This document shows positions 22,421 through 34,104 of a stretch of DNA of 64,000 nt, piece by piece (the first letter of the stretch is position 1; each line of letters opens with the position of its first letter). Origin of the DNA: Platycnemis pennipes (Eukaryota > Arthropoda > Insecta > Odonata > Platycnemididae). Location: positions 75,342,064-75,406,063 of the forward strand of contig OW121846.1 in NCBI GenBank assembly GCA_933228895.1. Direction: 5' to 3'. The notes beneath the pieces are model-generated. The model saw nothing but the letters and a program-made list of their open reading frames with translations. It was not told the DNA's origin and made no database searches. A program made the translations under genes and the position numbers.

Positions 22421-23069
22421 TATCCCCCTGCGGGTAGGGGGATTGAAAATACTCCCGCAGTATCCCTGCTTGTCGTAAGATGCGACTAAAATTGCGGGGG
22501 ATAAACCCCGATAACAAACCCAGAGCCAGCAAGGGTTTAGCCCGGACAGTCTTGTGGATCAAGTCTGTGTGCGGCCATATCACCTGGCCTGCGATCCACC
22601 CGCATGTTTGCCGTGTGCGGAGACCCGTAAGGATGAGAAGGGGATCCTGGAGGGTGAGGTCCGTGGTTCCCAGCCGGGTGTCGGATGCCCGGTATGGACT
22701 GGGGGCCAATACCCCTCTTTGGCCCCGGATTCGCTGTAAACGGGCGGCCGGGAGCTCGCCTCTCCCGGTCAATCGGCTTCCGTTGCGTTCTCCTTAACGG
22801 TGGCGAGTGCCAGGGAGGTGGGGGTCTGCGTAGGGCGGTCAGAAATGTACGGGTTTGGTGGGCCTGTTCATCGAAGATCCCACCCGAAACAGACAACCAC
22901 CTCTAGAGTGCTATATCCCCTCGGGTAGCCCTGGCGACCGCACCGGTTTGTGGTGCGGCGTCCCGAATGTGTGGCTCCATGGTGGGTGGGGAGCCCGGGG
23001 GATGAATACAGTTTAGGCATGGCGGATGAATGACTTCCACCACCTAAAAGATCCCGTCTGGAAACAGGC
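22421..23069 (+). promoter_or_regulatory. conserved 5' leader of I-type LINE copy 2
   Basis: Collinear with the copy 1 leader. CTGCGGG at 22428-22434 can pair with CCCGCAG at 22454-22460. TCGTAAGATGCGACTAAAA follows at 22472-22490. Copy 1 keeps six of the seven pairs. Confidence 0.55.
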
Positions 23070-24190
23070 GGGGGTGTTAATGTTACCGGCGCTTTTCAGC
23101 GCTATCTAGTGATGAGATGTCAGAAGGAAGGGGAGAGCCTGAAAAAGGTGTCTCCTTTCCTTATACGCAGAGTTTTGTCGGGTTCTCTTCCTGTGGAAAT
23201 AAAATTAGCTAAGAAACTCCGCGATGGCACACTGCTCATCGAAACGGCATCAAAGGCTTAAAGTGAAAAAATATTGAAAATGGAAAAGCTGCATGATATT
23301 CCCGTCACGGTCGAGGTGCACCGCACTCTGAACACCTGTCGGGGAGTGATAAGTCATTACGACCTTCTGTAAGTGGAGATCGACCAGATTAAGCGGTAGA
23401 TGGCCTCTCAGGGGGTCACCGACGCTCGTCGACTCACAACCAGGCGTAACGGAGAAACGGTAAACACCACGTCTGTGGTACTCACGTTCGCGCGCGACAC
23501 GCTCCCCGACAAGGCGTTTGTCGGTTATGAATTGGTCCCAGTGCGGCCATTCATACCGGCACCCATGCGATGCCGCCAGTGCCAGTGATTCGGCCACATG
23601 GCCACACGGTGCGAGGGCAAGGCCACCTGCCCCCGCTGCGGCCTGGAGAAACATGAGGGTGCGGAGTACACAGGTGACCCACTTTGCGTCAATTGCGAGG
23701 TTGCACATCCCGTGTACTCTCGTAATTGCCCAAAGATGATGGAAGAGCGCAAAATAATGGAGATGAAGACGGTTGATAAAATCCCCTACATCGAGGCTCG
23801 GAAAAAGTATAGAGCAGTAGTTGCTCCTACTTTCTCCAAGTCATACGCCCATGTCGCCTCCCCTCGCATAGCCAAGGTCACCATCTCGACACAGACGGAA
23901 GATAATGAGAGCCCAAAAACGAAATCCTCTGTCCAGAAATCGGCCATGCCTGCTAAGTCCACAAATCCGGCAAATAATACAGCAACCACCGGTTACGGTT
24001 CTCCTAAGAAGAACCCCAACAAATCTACCGCCGGGGTCACGCAAACAAAGCGTGGGATCTCCCAATCCCCTGGCCCATCTGGTAAGGTTCGAAAGAGCCA
24101 ATGGAGGAGTGTCTATCAGACACCCAAATCCTCCAATTTGGCAATAAGGGGAAGAAAAACCGAAAAAGCGCTGATCCTCCCAAAGTTTTA
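23070..24190 (+). pseudogene. I-type LINE copy 2 ORF1
   Basis: The plus-strand frame runs through EGESLKKVSPFLIRR-like sequence at 23120-23180, a KLRDGTLLIETAS-like block, MASQGVTDARRLTTRRNGE (23400) and DTLPDKAFVGYELVPVRPF. Three knuckles follow at about 23570-23740 (CRQCQ.FGHMATRCEGKATC, CPRCGLEKHEGAEY, CVNCEVAHPVYSRNC). The lysine/serine-rich tail ends at 24190. A stop replaces a residue between the first two cysteines-linked segments (near 23588) and small shifts occur earlier. The ORF2 start codon follows after 47 bases, the usual short spacer. Confidence 0.75.
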
Positions 24191-24237
24191 ACTGTTCATA
24201 TTTATTGTTTTAATCCCATTTTATTTATTTATTTACT

Positions 24238-25209
24238 ATGGCTTTTATAATGCAGTGGAACTGCAACGGTTTTTATGGGCACAAGGAGGAGCTGGCCATT
24301 TTAATTCGAGATTTTAACCCTTTTTGCGTTTGTCTTCAAGAAACGCATTTTAAAGACACGGACAATGAGATTTCAAAACATTTTAAAGTTTTTAGACGTG
24401 ACGCCACCAGCGGCCAACGAGCCCAGGGTGGAGTGGCAGTTACTTTTCGGGAGGCCCTATACACATCCCGAATACAGCTAACTACACCGTTTCAAGCGGT
24501 GGCGGTTACGGTGCACGCTCCGGAGGCGATAACTTTATGCAACGTTTATCTGCCGGAGGTTGCTCCTTTGTTATATGCACCGACTCCCTGAGTTCCTTAC
24601 AATCAATTTCCGGTTTTTCGCCCATGCTCCTGATCATTCAGGACATGCATTCGTCCCTGCTGTCTCTCAGCTGAAAGGGAGTACTTTTTTGGTTCCTTTG
24701 GGTCCCGGGGCATGTGGGAATAGCCGGAAATGAAAAGGCAGACGCTTTGGCCAAAGAGGCTTTGAACGAGACGGAGTCTATGTCCACGCTGGTACCTCAC
24801 GAGGACCTAAAATCTCGCCTCAGACAGGTAGTCCTAGGGCAGTGGAAGGAATATTGGCGCGCTACACAAAATAATAAACTTCGGGACATCAAGCCGGATA
24901 CGTCAGTGTGGCCCTCTTCCGTCAGGAACAGCCGAAGAGAGGAAGTCGTCATCACACGTTTGATGATAGGGCATTGGCCTCTGAACCACTCATTCCTCTT
25001 CACGGAAGAGAAACAACCACCTCAGTGTGATGACTGCGACTGTCCTCTCAGCATTCGGCATATCATGTCGGAGTGTGACAAATACCGTGAAGCGCGAAGG
25101 CGGCTAAACTTAGGGGGAGACCTAAAATCCGTCCTAGGAGACGACCCTAATGTTATAACCCGAGTTATCAAGTTTCTGAAAGAGACGAGACTATTCAGAA
25201 AAATATAAG
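24238..25209 (+). pseudogene. I-type LINE copy 2 ORF2 with RT deleted
   Basis: The frame begins MAFIMQWNCNGFYGHKEEL and keeps the endonuclease as far as ITLCNVYLPEVAP at about 24562. It then jumps, in another frame, to RNase H sequence (CTDSLSSLQSISGFSP), VPGHVGIAGNEKADALAKEA, SVRNSRREEVVITRL and the cysteine cluster CDDCDCPLSIRHIMSEC, ending LFRKI at 25209. By comparison with copy 1 about 2.5-2.8 kb is missing: the second half of the endonuclease, all of the RT and the start of RNase H. It cannot move by itself. Confidence 0.8.
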
Positions 25210-25385
25210 CTGCACCTTTTTTAATTCACTGTATTTAATTTTTTAATAAGTGACATAACTGCAATAGACAATTTTTATTATTATTACTATTACATTTATA
25301 CATTTTACCACTAAGAATGGGTAGTGGTGCAGAATGACCTAGCCGTCGACGCACCCTACAAGTTTTAAATCTACTACTATTACTC

Positions 25386-25981
25386 CAGTGCCAGCGCTTT
25401 GGCCACATCGCAACAAGATGTGAGGGTAAGGCAATCTGCCCGCGCTGCGGCCCTGAGGAGCATGAGGGTGCGGAGTGCTCCAAACAGTTACACTGCGTAA
25501 ACTGTGAGGGCGATCACCCAGTGTACTCCCGTACATATCCCAAACTCCTCGAAGAACGGAAAGTGATGGAAATTAAAACAATGGAGAAATGAACTTATTT
25601 CGAATCCAGGAAGAAGTATAGAGCCTTGATCGCCCCCACTTTTTCCAGGTCATTTGCCGCCGTTGTAACCCCACCTCTATCAAAGTGCACCATAGGTACG
25701 TAGACCGATGCTGTCAATTTGGAAAACACGCAAAAAGAAACTGCCATGCTGGCTAAGGCTCCCAAACCAGCGCAAAAGACAAATGCCACCTGTATGGGTT
25801 CCCCAAAGAAGATCCCAACAAAAAATGAAACCCGGGATACACGCAAAACGCGTGAGGTAACGCCATCCCCGGGCCCTTCCGGCTCAAAACAAACTGGAGT
25901 TGGATGTCGTGGAGGAGGACGAAAGTATCTCAGAGACGGAAGTCCTATTAGCAAGGCAAAAAGGCAAGAAGAATCGCCTTA
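25386..25981 (+). pseudogene. I-type LINE copy 3 ORF1, C-terminal part
   Basis: Three zinc knuckles (CQRFGHIATRCEGKAICPRC, EEHEGAEC, CVNCEGDHPVYSRTY) are followed by KLLEERKVMEIKT, a stop, SRKKYRALIAPTFSRSFA, and a lysine/proline-rich tail with MGSPKKIPTKNE and TPSPGPSGS. It ends at 25981. The N-terminal half is absent. Confidence 0.72.
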
Positions 25982-26089
25982 GACGCTGACCCCTTAGTGT
26001 TCAGTGTCTGGCTCTTGCCTTTTAAATTTATTTATATATTTATTTATTCTATTTATTATCTTTTTAAAATTTTAATAGATTTTATATTT

Positions 26090-29000
26090 AAGTGGAACTG
26101 TAACGGATTTTATCCCCCAAGAGAGGATCTAACCGTTTTACTACGTGATTTTAACCCCTATTGTGTTTGTCCCCAAGAGACATTTTAAAATGACGGACAA
26201 GGGTATATTAAAGGATTTTAAAATTTTTAGATTGGACGACACCAGCGGCCAACGCCCAAGGTAGAGTGGCTACCTATATTCGGGAGGCCCTTTACACTTC
26301 CCGAATGCATCTACACACACCATTTCAGGCTATAGCGGTGACGGTGCATGCTCACGAACCGATTACGATATGTAACGGCTATCTCCCTGAGGCTGCACCG
26401 TTCACACGATTTAATTTGGAAGCCCTTGTCTGTCAGTTACCACGACTATTCATCTTACTTGGGGACTTCAACGCTCACGACACAATGTGGGGAAGTTCTC
26501 AAGTGCAGTGCGACCGCAGAGGTCGTGTTATAGCCAATTTTATTTTGGATTTGAACCTGTAGTTAGTGAACAACAGAGAGGAAACCCGTTTCAACTTTTT
26601 TAACGGTAAGTTTTCATGTATTGATCTCTGCATTGCATCTAGCAGTTTAATGAACAAAATTAACTTGTTGGTACACGAGGACTTAAGTGGTAGCGATCAC
26701 ACTCCTCTTTTTATAAAGAAGGGAGGACGTTTTAATCCTGTTTTTATTCCGCCGGGCAACTGGATTGTGCGGAAGGCCGATTGGTCTCATTTTAAGCGTA
26801 ATTTTAATTTTAAACACGACAAGACACTAGATAGTGTTACTAATATTAACTATTTGACCAGCCATATCATTGAAGACGCAGACGCAAGCGTACCACGGTC
26901 TCGTCGCGTCCCTTCGAGGCCTTCCGTACCTTGGTGGAACAATGAATCCGCAGAAGCCATTAGTCAACATAAGTAGGCGTTTCGAATTTTTAAAAAAATT
27001 CCCACGAACATGAACCTTTCCGCCTTCCGACGCTTAAGAGCGAAGGCACGTCAGGTAGTGAAGAGGGCGAAGAGGACTTCCTGATTGGAATTTGTCTCTG
27101 GCATCAACAGTTGGACGCCGGTTGCACATGTTTGGCGTAAGTTAAGGAGCATATCCGGTAACAGCTCGGCGTCTCCTTTCTACGTTTTGGAGGCAACACA
27201 GTTACATCGCCATCTGCTATTGGTGATATATTCGGTCAGGAACTAGCCAAAACCAGCTCTATTAAAAGCTACTATGATAGATTTTTAAAAATTAAGAAGG
27301 AAAAGTAGGCATTGAGTATCGACTTTAAAGAGCGACGATCACTGGCAGATTATAACCTTCCGTTTTCCCTGCGGGAACTTGAATCCGCCATTGCGGACTC
27401 CCACATGACTTCTCCAGGTCCCGATGAAGTCCACAATGCCTTTCTCCGGAATATTCCGGAATCGGCATTGTTGGAGGTCCTCCACACCTTAAATCAGCTA
27501 TGGGTTGAAGATTCCTTTCCATCGTCCTGGCGGGAGTCTGTGGTAGTCCCTATCTTAAAACAGGTTAAAGACCGAGCTGACCCAAACAACTACAGGCCGA
27601 TATCTCTTACTATCTACCTGTGCAAGATTATGGAAATAATGGTGAATCGGCGGCTCGTATAGTGGCCAGAGCGTCTCAACCTTCTTTCTGGTGTTCAGTG
27701 TGGATTTCGTAGGGGCCGTTCCACCACTGGTCACCTAGTAAGAATAGACAATTTTATCCAGGAAGCCTTCCTTCTACGTCAACACGTGATTGGCGTATTT
27801 TTCGATATGGAGAAGGCTTATGACCGAACTTAGCGATACAAAATTCTAAAAACTTTGCATTAATGGGGTTTTAGGGGTAATCTATCCATTTTTATTCGAA
27901 ACTTTTCATCCAACCGAGTTTTTAAAGTCAGAATAGGCCAGGATAAATTGCAGTTTTACAGCCAAGAAAATGAAGTTCCTCGGGGTTCTTCCTTAGTGTA
28001 ACGCTTTTCGCTCTAGCTGTTAACGATATCGCTAATTGTGTAGGCACACCAATAATATCATCACTGTTTGTGGATGACTTTGAAATTTTTTGTAGGTCAT
28101 CCCAACTTGCTACCGCAGCCAGGCTACTCCAACTCAATCTGAACGAATTGCACAAGTGGGCCCAGTGTAATGGTTTTAAGTTATCCTCAGAGAAAACCAA
28201 ATGTGTTCATTTTCGCCGGTGTAGGGAACATCAGATCCCTCCAGCGTTACGCTTGGGTGGTAATAATCTTCCATTTGTCGACTTAATCCCTTTCTTAGGC
28301 CTGACATTTGACTGCCGCCTCAACTGGCGTGATCACATAAAGTTTTAAAATGTCACAAAACGTGAAAAATTTTTAAGTACATAAGTCACTCGGCATGGGG
28401 AGCTGATCGCTCCACACTAATTTTATTTAATCGTGATTTAGTACGGTCAAACTTGACTATGGTTCCTTTGTGTCCTCTTCCGGTCGAGAGTCGTACCTTG
28501 AATGTGATTTTACCGCGCTCGTGCGATTTAAACTGGACTACGGGTCATTTGTTTAAGCATCTACGCGCGATTCGTACATGAATCCTTTGACTACGGCACA
28601 CATCGGAGGGCTCCGCATATCCACTGGTGCCTTCAGGACCCGTCCGGTTCTCAGCATCTATGCTGATGCCGGGTAGCCTCCATTGTCGTGCCGCAAAAAT
28701 ATTTTAATGTGCCTATATGTGGGCAAGGTTTTATCTTCGAGGAGCCACCCTTGTTTTAAAGTAATTTTTAACCCTAGATTTTTAGATATTTTTAACAGAT
28801 GGTCAAGAGCCACCAAGCCGCTCAGCGTTCGTTTTAAACTTTTAGTCGGTGCAGTGGACTTATGCTCCCAGACGTTTATTCTGTAGGGTACTCCAGTAAC
28901 CCACCTTGGATAAATCCGCCCCCTGAACTCTATATGAAAATTTTCTCAGGACATAAAGCTTATACTACTGCTCAGGAGTACCAGTGTCTTTACAATGAAT

Positions 29001-29781
29001 TTATCTTTCGCCACCCCGGCTTCATCCCCGTATTCACGGATGGATCGAAGTCGGATGTAGGTTGTTCATGCGCGGTTACCTCGTCCCATCATGGTGTCAT
29101 CCAGGCTAGGCTCAGCTCGCTGTGTAGCATTTACAATGCCGAGCTGCTGGCCAATAAGATGGCTCTTGATAGGTTCGGGGAGGCTGCCGAGTCCTTTGCC
29201 ATCTATAGACACTCCATGAGCGCATCGCAATCTATTTCTGTATTCTCTCCCGTGCATACCATTGTCCAGAATATAAACAGTACCCTTCTATACCTCTAAA
29301 AAAAAGGGAATAAAAGTTATCTTTATCTGGGTGCGTAGGCATATGGGAATCGCGGGGAATGAGAGAGCAGACGCAGCTGCGAAAGAGCTCTACACATCCG
29401 TGAACAGACTACGACTCTGGTACCTTATCAGGAACTGCAGGCTCGCCTGAGGAAAGTAGCCCTAGAACGGTGGAACAAATGTTGGGCAGATGTGACCAAC
29501 AACCAGATGCGTTGCATAAAACCGGTAACGTCAGTGTGGCTTATTTCCGTCAGGAACAGTCGCAGAGAGGAAGTATTCATCACCGGCTGAGAGTTGGGCA
29601 TTGTGCCCTAACCCACTCATATCTCTTCACAGAAGAGAAGAACCTACCTCGGTGTGATGACTGCGACTGTACTGTTAGCGTTCGGCACGTCCTGACAGAG
29701 TGCGACAAGCACCGGGATGCACGCGTGCAACTGGGCATCAGAAAAATGTCACCTAAAAATTTAGGATCCGCTAATAAATAA
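26090..29781 (+). pseudogene. I-type LINE copy 3 ORF2
   Basis: The endonuclease begins KWNCNGFYPPREDLTVLLRD at about 26091 and continues with LLGDFNAHDTMWGSS (26455) and GSDHTPLFIK (26692). RT blocks follow at 27312-28350 (TSPGPDEVHNAFLRNI, NYRPISLTIYLCK, a GFRRGRSTTGH-like segment, FDMEKAYD, SLFVDDFEIFCRSS with both catalytic aspartates). RNase H spans 28860-29400 (VFTDGSKSDVGCSCAV, YNAELLANKMAL), with the cysteine cluster CDDCDCTVSVRHVLTEC near 29655. Many frameshifts and stops separate these blocks. A segment near 28441-28577 is duplicated. Confidence 0.78.
28441..28577 (+). repeat. diverged 80-bp-offset duplication inside copy 3 ORF2
   Basis: 28441-28496 encodes VRSKLDYGSFVSSSGRESY and 28521-28577 encodes VRFKLDYGSFV-stop-ASTRDSY. 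Copy 1 has this segment once (near 8065). The two versions differ by roughly a quarter of their bases. Confidence 0.75.
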
Positions 29782-29870
29782 AACTATCTTCTGTCACTTG
29801 GTGGTATTCCATAGTCAATTATTTCATAAAACAAACTTTTACAAAAATACCGCAAAGAAATATTTTATAC

Positions 29871-29920
29871 AATTTCACGACCCGGGTTTCGATCAAATTA
29901 TCGTCATCATCAGGTAAAAT
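29871..29920 (-). ncRNA. hammerhead-ribozyme-like motif of a Penelope-like element
   Basis: On the minus strand CTGATGA (29913-29907) is followed by a weak hairpin, GAAAC, ACCCGGGT, then GTC and GTGAAAT. ATTTTAC before the core can pair with GTGAAAT after it (seven pairs, one G-U), forming stem I. A-C and G-U around CCGG form the very short stem III known from Penelope-like hammerheads. Stem II is imperfect. Sequence and context fit; activity is unproven. Confidence 0.55.
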
Positions 29921-30163
29921 ACGTGGCGCGAACTCTCTTTATATACTAGCCAACAGTCGGAGGGGGGGCAGAAGTGGTTGGGATGGGAGGGAGGAGGAGG
30001 GGTATTGGTGAATTAGAGAGGACTATAAGTAGAACTGACTGGCGAATTTCAAGACGACGGGAGGTCTGAGATAGGGAAAGGGAAGCAACTTCGTTCAGGA
30101 TAGGGGAGGAGGCAGGAAACAAATACTAATTGATAAGTGTTGCCCCAGGGTCACCCATTTCCT

Positions 30164-30379
30164 TTAAAATTTCCTATTCGCGAGAATTGAGCTCTCGTAT
30201 CTGATGGCACATGCATGAAATCTTAACATTAAAATCACTCTGGTGGTCATTATCAATAAAATATTTAGCGAAGTTACTTTTCTTGTCAATTTTGTATTAA
30301 AACCTTTAAAATGTTCCTTGGTCCGCGTGTTAAAATTTCTGGATGTCTGTCCGACGTAAACCCCATCACAGACACTCAT
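30164..30379 (-). pseudogene. Penelope-like element, GIY-YIG endonuclease end
   Basis: Minus strand: CDGVYVGQTSRNFNTRTKEH then FKGFNTKLTRKVTS, the GIY-YIG domain that closes Penelope-like proteins, followed after frame changes by YFIDNDHQSD-like and ISCMCHQIRELNSRE-like text. It is truncated upstream at about 30390. Downstream lies the hammerhead-like 3' motif (29871-29920), as expected of these elements. Confidence 0.7.
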
Positions 30380-30410
30380 CTCAAGAGTACGAAGAATGAC
30401 GTCAGGTTAG

Positions 30411-30790
30411 TTAGGTGGAGGTAATTATGGTAATGCGGAAGCAACTGTCGAACTTACTATTATGGGTGGAAGCATGAATGGGCCCTGGGAGAATCAAATT
30501 GCTGTTACTGGTGGTGCAACGGTGATTATTAATGTAAACGGCGAGGGGATTAGTAAAAACATCAACGTAAAAAGCGGAACAATGAGTACAGGTTAGTTTA
30601 TAAATTATATTGATAGAAGTACAAGTGGTATGGGAGCGAATAGGGTAGGTGAAAGGGGCTTGAGAATTGGGAATCATTAGTAAGGAGCGGACAAGATTCA
30701 CGAGGGTGATTACAAGGGTAAGTGTCAGGGGGTAAGGGCGAAGTAGAAGGGGGTTCAAGTGTGCGTGTCCGATTGAAAAGCATCTTAAGG
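30411..30790 (-). pseudogene. second Penelope-like GIY-YIG remnant
   Basis: Minus strand: INIIYKLTCTHCSAFYVDVF, LAVYINNHRCTTSNS, LILPGPIHASTHNSKFDSCF. This matches the GIY-YIG region of another Penelope-like (Poseidon-type) lineage in which the second motif normally reads FYVGET or FYIG. It is not the missing upstream part of the fragment at 30164-30379, because both contain the same domain. Only this domain and a short serine/proline-rich upstream piece are left. Confidence 0.6.
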
Positions 30791-30849
30791 GTGAGTGGTC
30801 TACGGTATGTTATGGAGGGGGGTTTGGAAAAAAGGCTTTTGTTAATTTT

Positions 30850-33790
30850 GCTATTGCCAAGAATTGATTGATTTATTGATACATTTATTTGTCGGTGATC
30901 ATTTTACAATGAAATAGACATCGTCAAGTTACAAATAAGTGGGTAAGTCAAAAACACAGTACATTAAAATAATACCACACTACTGACCAAATCAAAATAT
31001 TATACCACCAGGGATACTGTCAAAATATTCTTGTACAGAATACAATGGATTAGTTGCCAACCAATGCTAAAGTACCCTTTTGAAATGAGCCATGGTAACC
31101 TGTTTAGCCTCTTGAGAAAGCACATTGAAGTATCTAATACTAGCTATATTTAAATAATTATATGTTTTGTTAAGACGGCATCTATGAATGTCAAGAGTAT
31201 CATACATTCTAGTATAGTATGAGTGACAGTCTCCTTGCACACTATACGTGTTTAAAATTCTTTTAACATAATACACTTAAAAATATATAGACCATACTCA
31301 GTCATGACTTCCAGTTGTTTGAAGAGGGGCTTACAATGTTCAAGTGGAGAGGAGTTGGTGAATAACCTTATTGCATTCTTTGGAGAATAAGAATCTCCTT
31401 GGTGGCAGTAGCATGCCCCCATATTTCAAGGCCATAGTTTATATGGCTGGGAAAAAAAGCATAGTAGGCAGATAAAAGGTATTCTTGAGGTACCCATGTC
31501 CTTAGTTTCCTTAACATAAAAGTAGTCTTTGAAAGTTTCCCAGCTACAGATAAGCTATGAGCATCCCATAGTAGTTTATTGTCTAGTTAAAAACCAAGCA
31601 ATTTCATGGTAACAGGTGGATTTGCGGCCAAACTAAGTGAGAAGGACATAACATGAGTTTTTTTTCATTTAAATCAAGTTTTTTTGCGGAAAACAATTAG
31701 AAGCTTCTTTCATTAATGTCCTAGAAGCAGTATGGGCACTGTCCTTGTTATTAATTTTATTGATGAAAGAAGTATCAACCGCATACAGTAAGGAGATACA
31801 GGGGATGTTTGAGGGTAAGTCATTGACCATGATCAGGAATAATAGGGGGCCTTATACAGACCCTTGAGGGACCCCTTTTTTAACCTGTAAGGTCTGAGAT
31901 TTCACCCCATCGATCGTTACGCTCTATTGTCTGTCAGATAAATAGGATTCCAAGAGTTTTAATTCGGTGTGTTGAAGCCCATAATATGTGAGCTTCTCCA
32001 ATAGGATTGAATGTGAAACGCAATCGAAAGCTTTCGAAAGATCAAAGGCTGTCGAGGAAATTGAAGATCTGTCTTCAAATGAGCTGCTTATTATGTCAAC
32101 AAGATGTTTGCCTGCAGAAGCAGTTGAGTGACTCTTGGGCAACCAAACTGAGATGTGAAAAATAGTTTATTCTTCTCGAAGTAATCATACAATTGGTCCT
32201 TTATAGCATACTCAAAAATTTTAGCAAAAGTTGGCACAATGGAAATTGGACGATAGTTTGAAAAGGAGTCCTTATCTCCCTTCTTGTAGATTGGTATGGT
32301 TTTAGATACCTTAAGTGCTTTAGGAAAAGTGCCAGACTGCAGGCAGGAATTAAATATTATGGAGATAGGTTCGGTGATACAGTCAATGGCTTTGGAAATA
32401 AGATAATTTGACAAACCGTATATCTGGGGTTTTTGACTTCTTCAAACGCCTAATGAGAATAAGAGATCTCTTAATATCCCCTGGCGTTACCCAAGTCCAT
32501 TTGAGTGTCCACCTTTTAACTTTGTAATTGTGAAGGTAGAAGCTTCGTATGGGGTTGAAATATGAGATATAAGGGCTTCGACAGAGTTAATAAAGCAATT
32601 ATTAATATCGTCTGGAGAGAAAGGCACATTTTGAGAACAGTGTACTTTCCCCAATTCACCATTGATAACCCTCCATGCCGTCTTAATATTATTCTGTGAA
32701 TTTATTATTAGGGAACTGTTGGCGTTTTTTTTGGCATTTTTAAGTTTCTCTGTAATTCTAGTTAATGATTCTATAACTAACTTCATCATGTTTATTCATT
32801 GTTACTTTATATAGTTTGTGAGACTTGATGACTTCATTTCTTAAATTATTAATTTCGGGGGTGTACCATTTAACTTCTTATATTTGTTGCAACTAAGTAG
32901 CTTCTTAGGAAAACAATGTTCAAAAGATTGTATGAAATAGTCAAAGAATAATGAAAACATTTCATTTCCATCTTGTCTAATGAGGATGGAGAATCATGTG
33001 ACATTTGCAATGAGATGGTTTAGACTTTCGATTCCTGTTGGAGTGATGGGTCTCAGCCAACTCGTAGTTGTGCCTCTAACGTCAGTAAGGAGCCTTTTGA
33101 TCCTAGTGTGGAATGCCAGGGCACAATGATCAGACAAACAAGGGTCAACAACATCAATGCAATAATTATTTTTCGATATGTTGGTAATAACATTATCAAG
33201 GCAAGAGATGCCTCTTGTGGGTTTGAGATTAGCACAGTGCATGTTGAAAGATTCAATTAACAGGTTAAAAGCAATAGAATTATTCGTAGATTGATACATT
33301 TCTAAGTTAAAATCATCAGTTATAATAACGTTGGTTTCAAGACTTAAAGTTATTTTAGTAAGCACTCGAGTTGGTCACAGAAAATGGAGAGGTCCCCATT
33401 TGGCGAACAATGGACTGATATAACTATGACATTTAGGTCCTTCATTGTAACTGCAGAAGCTTCAAAATGTACATCGATGCAAAACCTACTGATGTCAAAC
33501 ACTTTAAAAGCAGCATTGTTAGAGACATAGATGGCTGTTCCACCATTCATTCATTACTCGTTTACGGCAGTGAATGTATGCTAGAGTCAGGCCATCCAAA
33601 TTGTATAAAAGTTTGTCTTCTTGGCTTAACCAATGTTAAGTTACACAAAAAACAACCAGGTCACTTTCCTTGTTATCCCAGGCATTAGCTAGTCACTTCA
33701 GCTTTGGCTTTGCTATGCCAACTTGGCTTCTGGTGGTTACACCCGACTGATTTGCCGAATCCTCGACCAGCAATGTTTATATGCTTGCAG
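30850..33790 (-). pseudogene. CR1/L2-like LINE B ORF2 (endonuclease, RT)
   Basis: Minus-strand order is as follows. Endonuclease 33760-33000: ETWLSQEDKLLYNLDG-like text, NGGTAIYVSNNAAF, VIISVHCSPNGD-type motif, NVIITDDFNLEMYQS, LSDHCALAFHTRIK. Linker 32790-32490. RT 32414-31760: SGTFPKALKVSKTIPIYKKG, NYRPISIVPTFAKIFE, FDLSKAFDCVSHSILLEKL, KGVPQGSV then LLYAVDTSF. A C-terminal region ends at 31067 (RILNTYSVQGDCHSYYTR, YLNIASIRYFNVLS). About 200 bases of 3' UTR reach 30850. The RT dyad reads A-V-D-T instead of A-D-D-T, and several frameshifts and stops are present. It belongs to the CR1/L2 group by motif; I cannot fix the clade. Confidence 0.75.
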
Positions 33791-34104
33791 AAAGAGGCAC
33801 TTTTCCTGGAATCAAAGTATTTGTTGGATAGGTGGGAGGTGGTTGGCAACTCAAGTCACTTAGGTGGGTATTAGGACTGATAGACTGAGATAAACTAAGA
33901 ACTGATTTCTGAGCTCTGAACACTTACATCGAAATCTGAAGTTCACACTAAACTATTAATTCCTCCGGTATTAGCAGCAGAAGTACAAGAGGGTTTGTTT
34001 ATAGGATATTTTAAAAATTTGAATTTGTTCACATTCACCGCAGGAGGCCATATTTTGCGGTCAGTGATCGCTGTAACACAAGTTGAATAAACACTTACTT
34101 GGAA
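33791..34104 (-). other. spacer or 5' end of LINE B ORF2, no clear frame
   Basis: Some 300 bases between the two ORFs of LINE B. Short stretches could be decayed endonuclease start; nothing firm is visible. Confidence 0.35.

Larger units (their letters stand above)
22421..25385 (+). mobile_element. I-type LINE copy 2, internally deleted, with both ends
   Basis: A plus-strand relative of copy 1. The 5' leader starts at about 22421 with the shared GGGTAGGGGGATTGAAAAT block. ORF1 lies at about 23070-24190, ORF2 starts at 24238, and a 3' UTR follows the ORF2 stop at 25209. It ends CTAGCCGTCGACGCACCC then a TAC-rich tail at 25385. The middle of ORF2 is missing. The 5' part of copy 3 abuts the tail directly. 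Confidence 0.82.
25386..29781 (+). mobile_element. I-type LINE copy 3, 5' truncated, heavily decayed
   Basis: The plus-strand element starts inside ORF1 at the first zinc knuckle (CQRFGHIATRC at 25388), directly after the tail of copy 2. It runs through the whole of ORF2 to about 29781. It has no recognisable 3' tail of the copy 2 type. It carries more stops and frameshifts than copies 1 and 2, which suggests it is older or arose from an older lineage. Confidence 0.78.
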
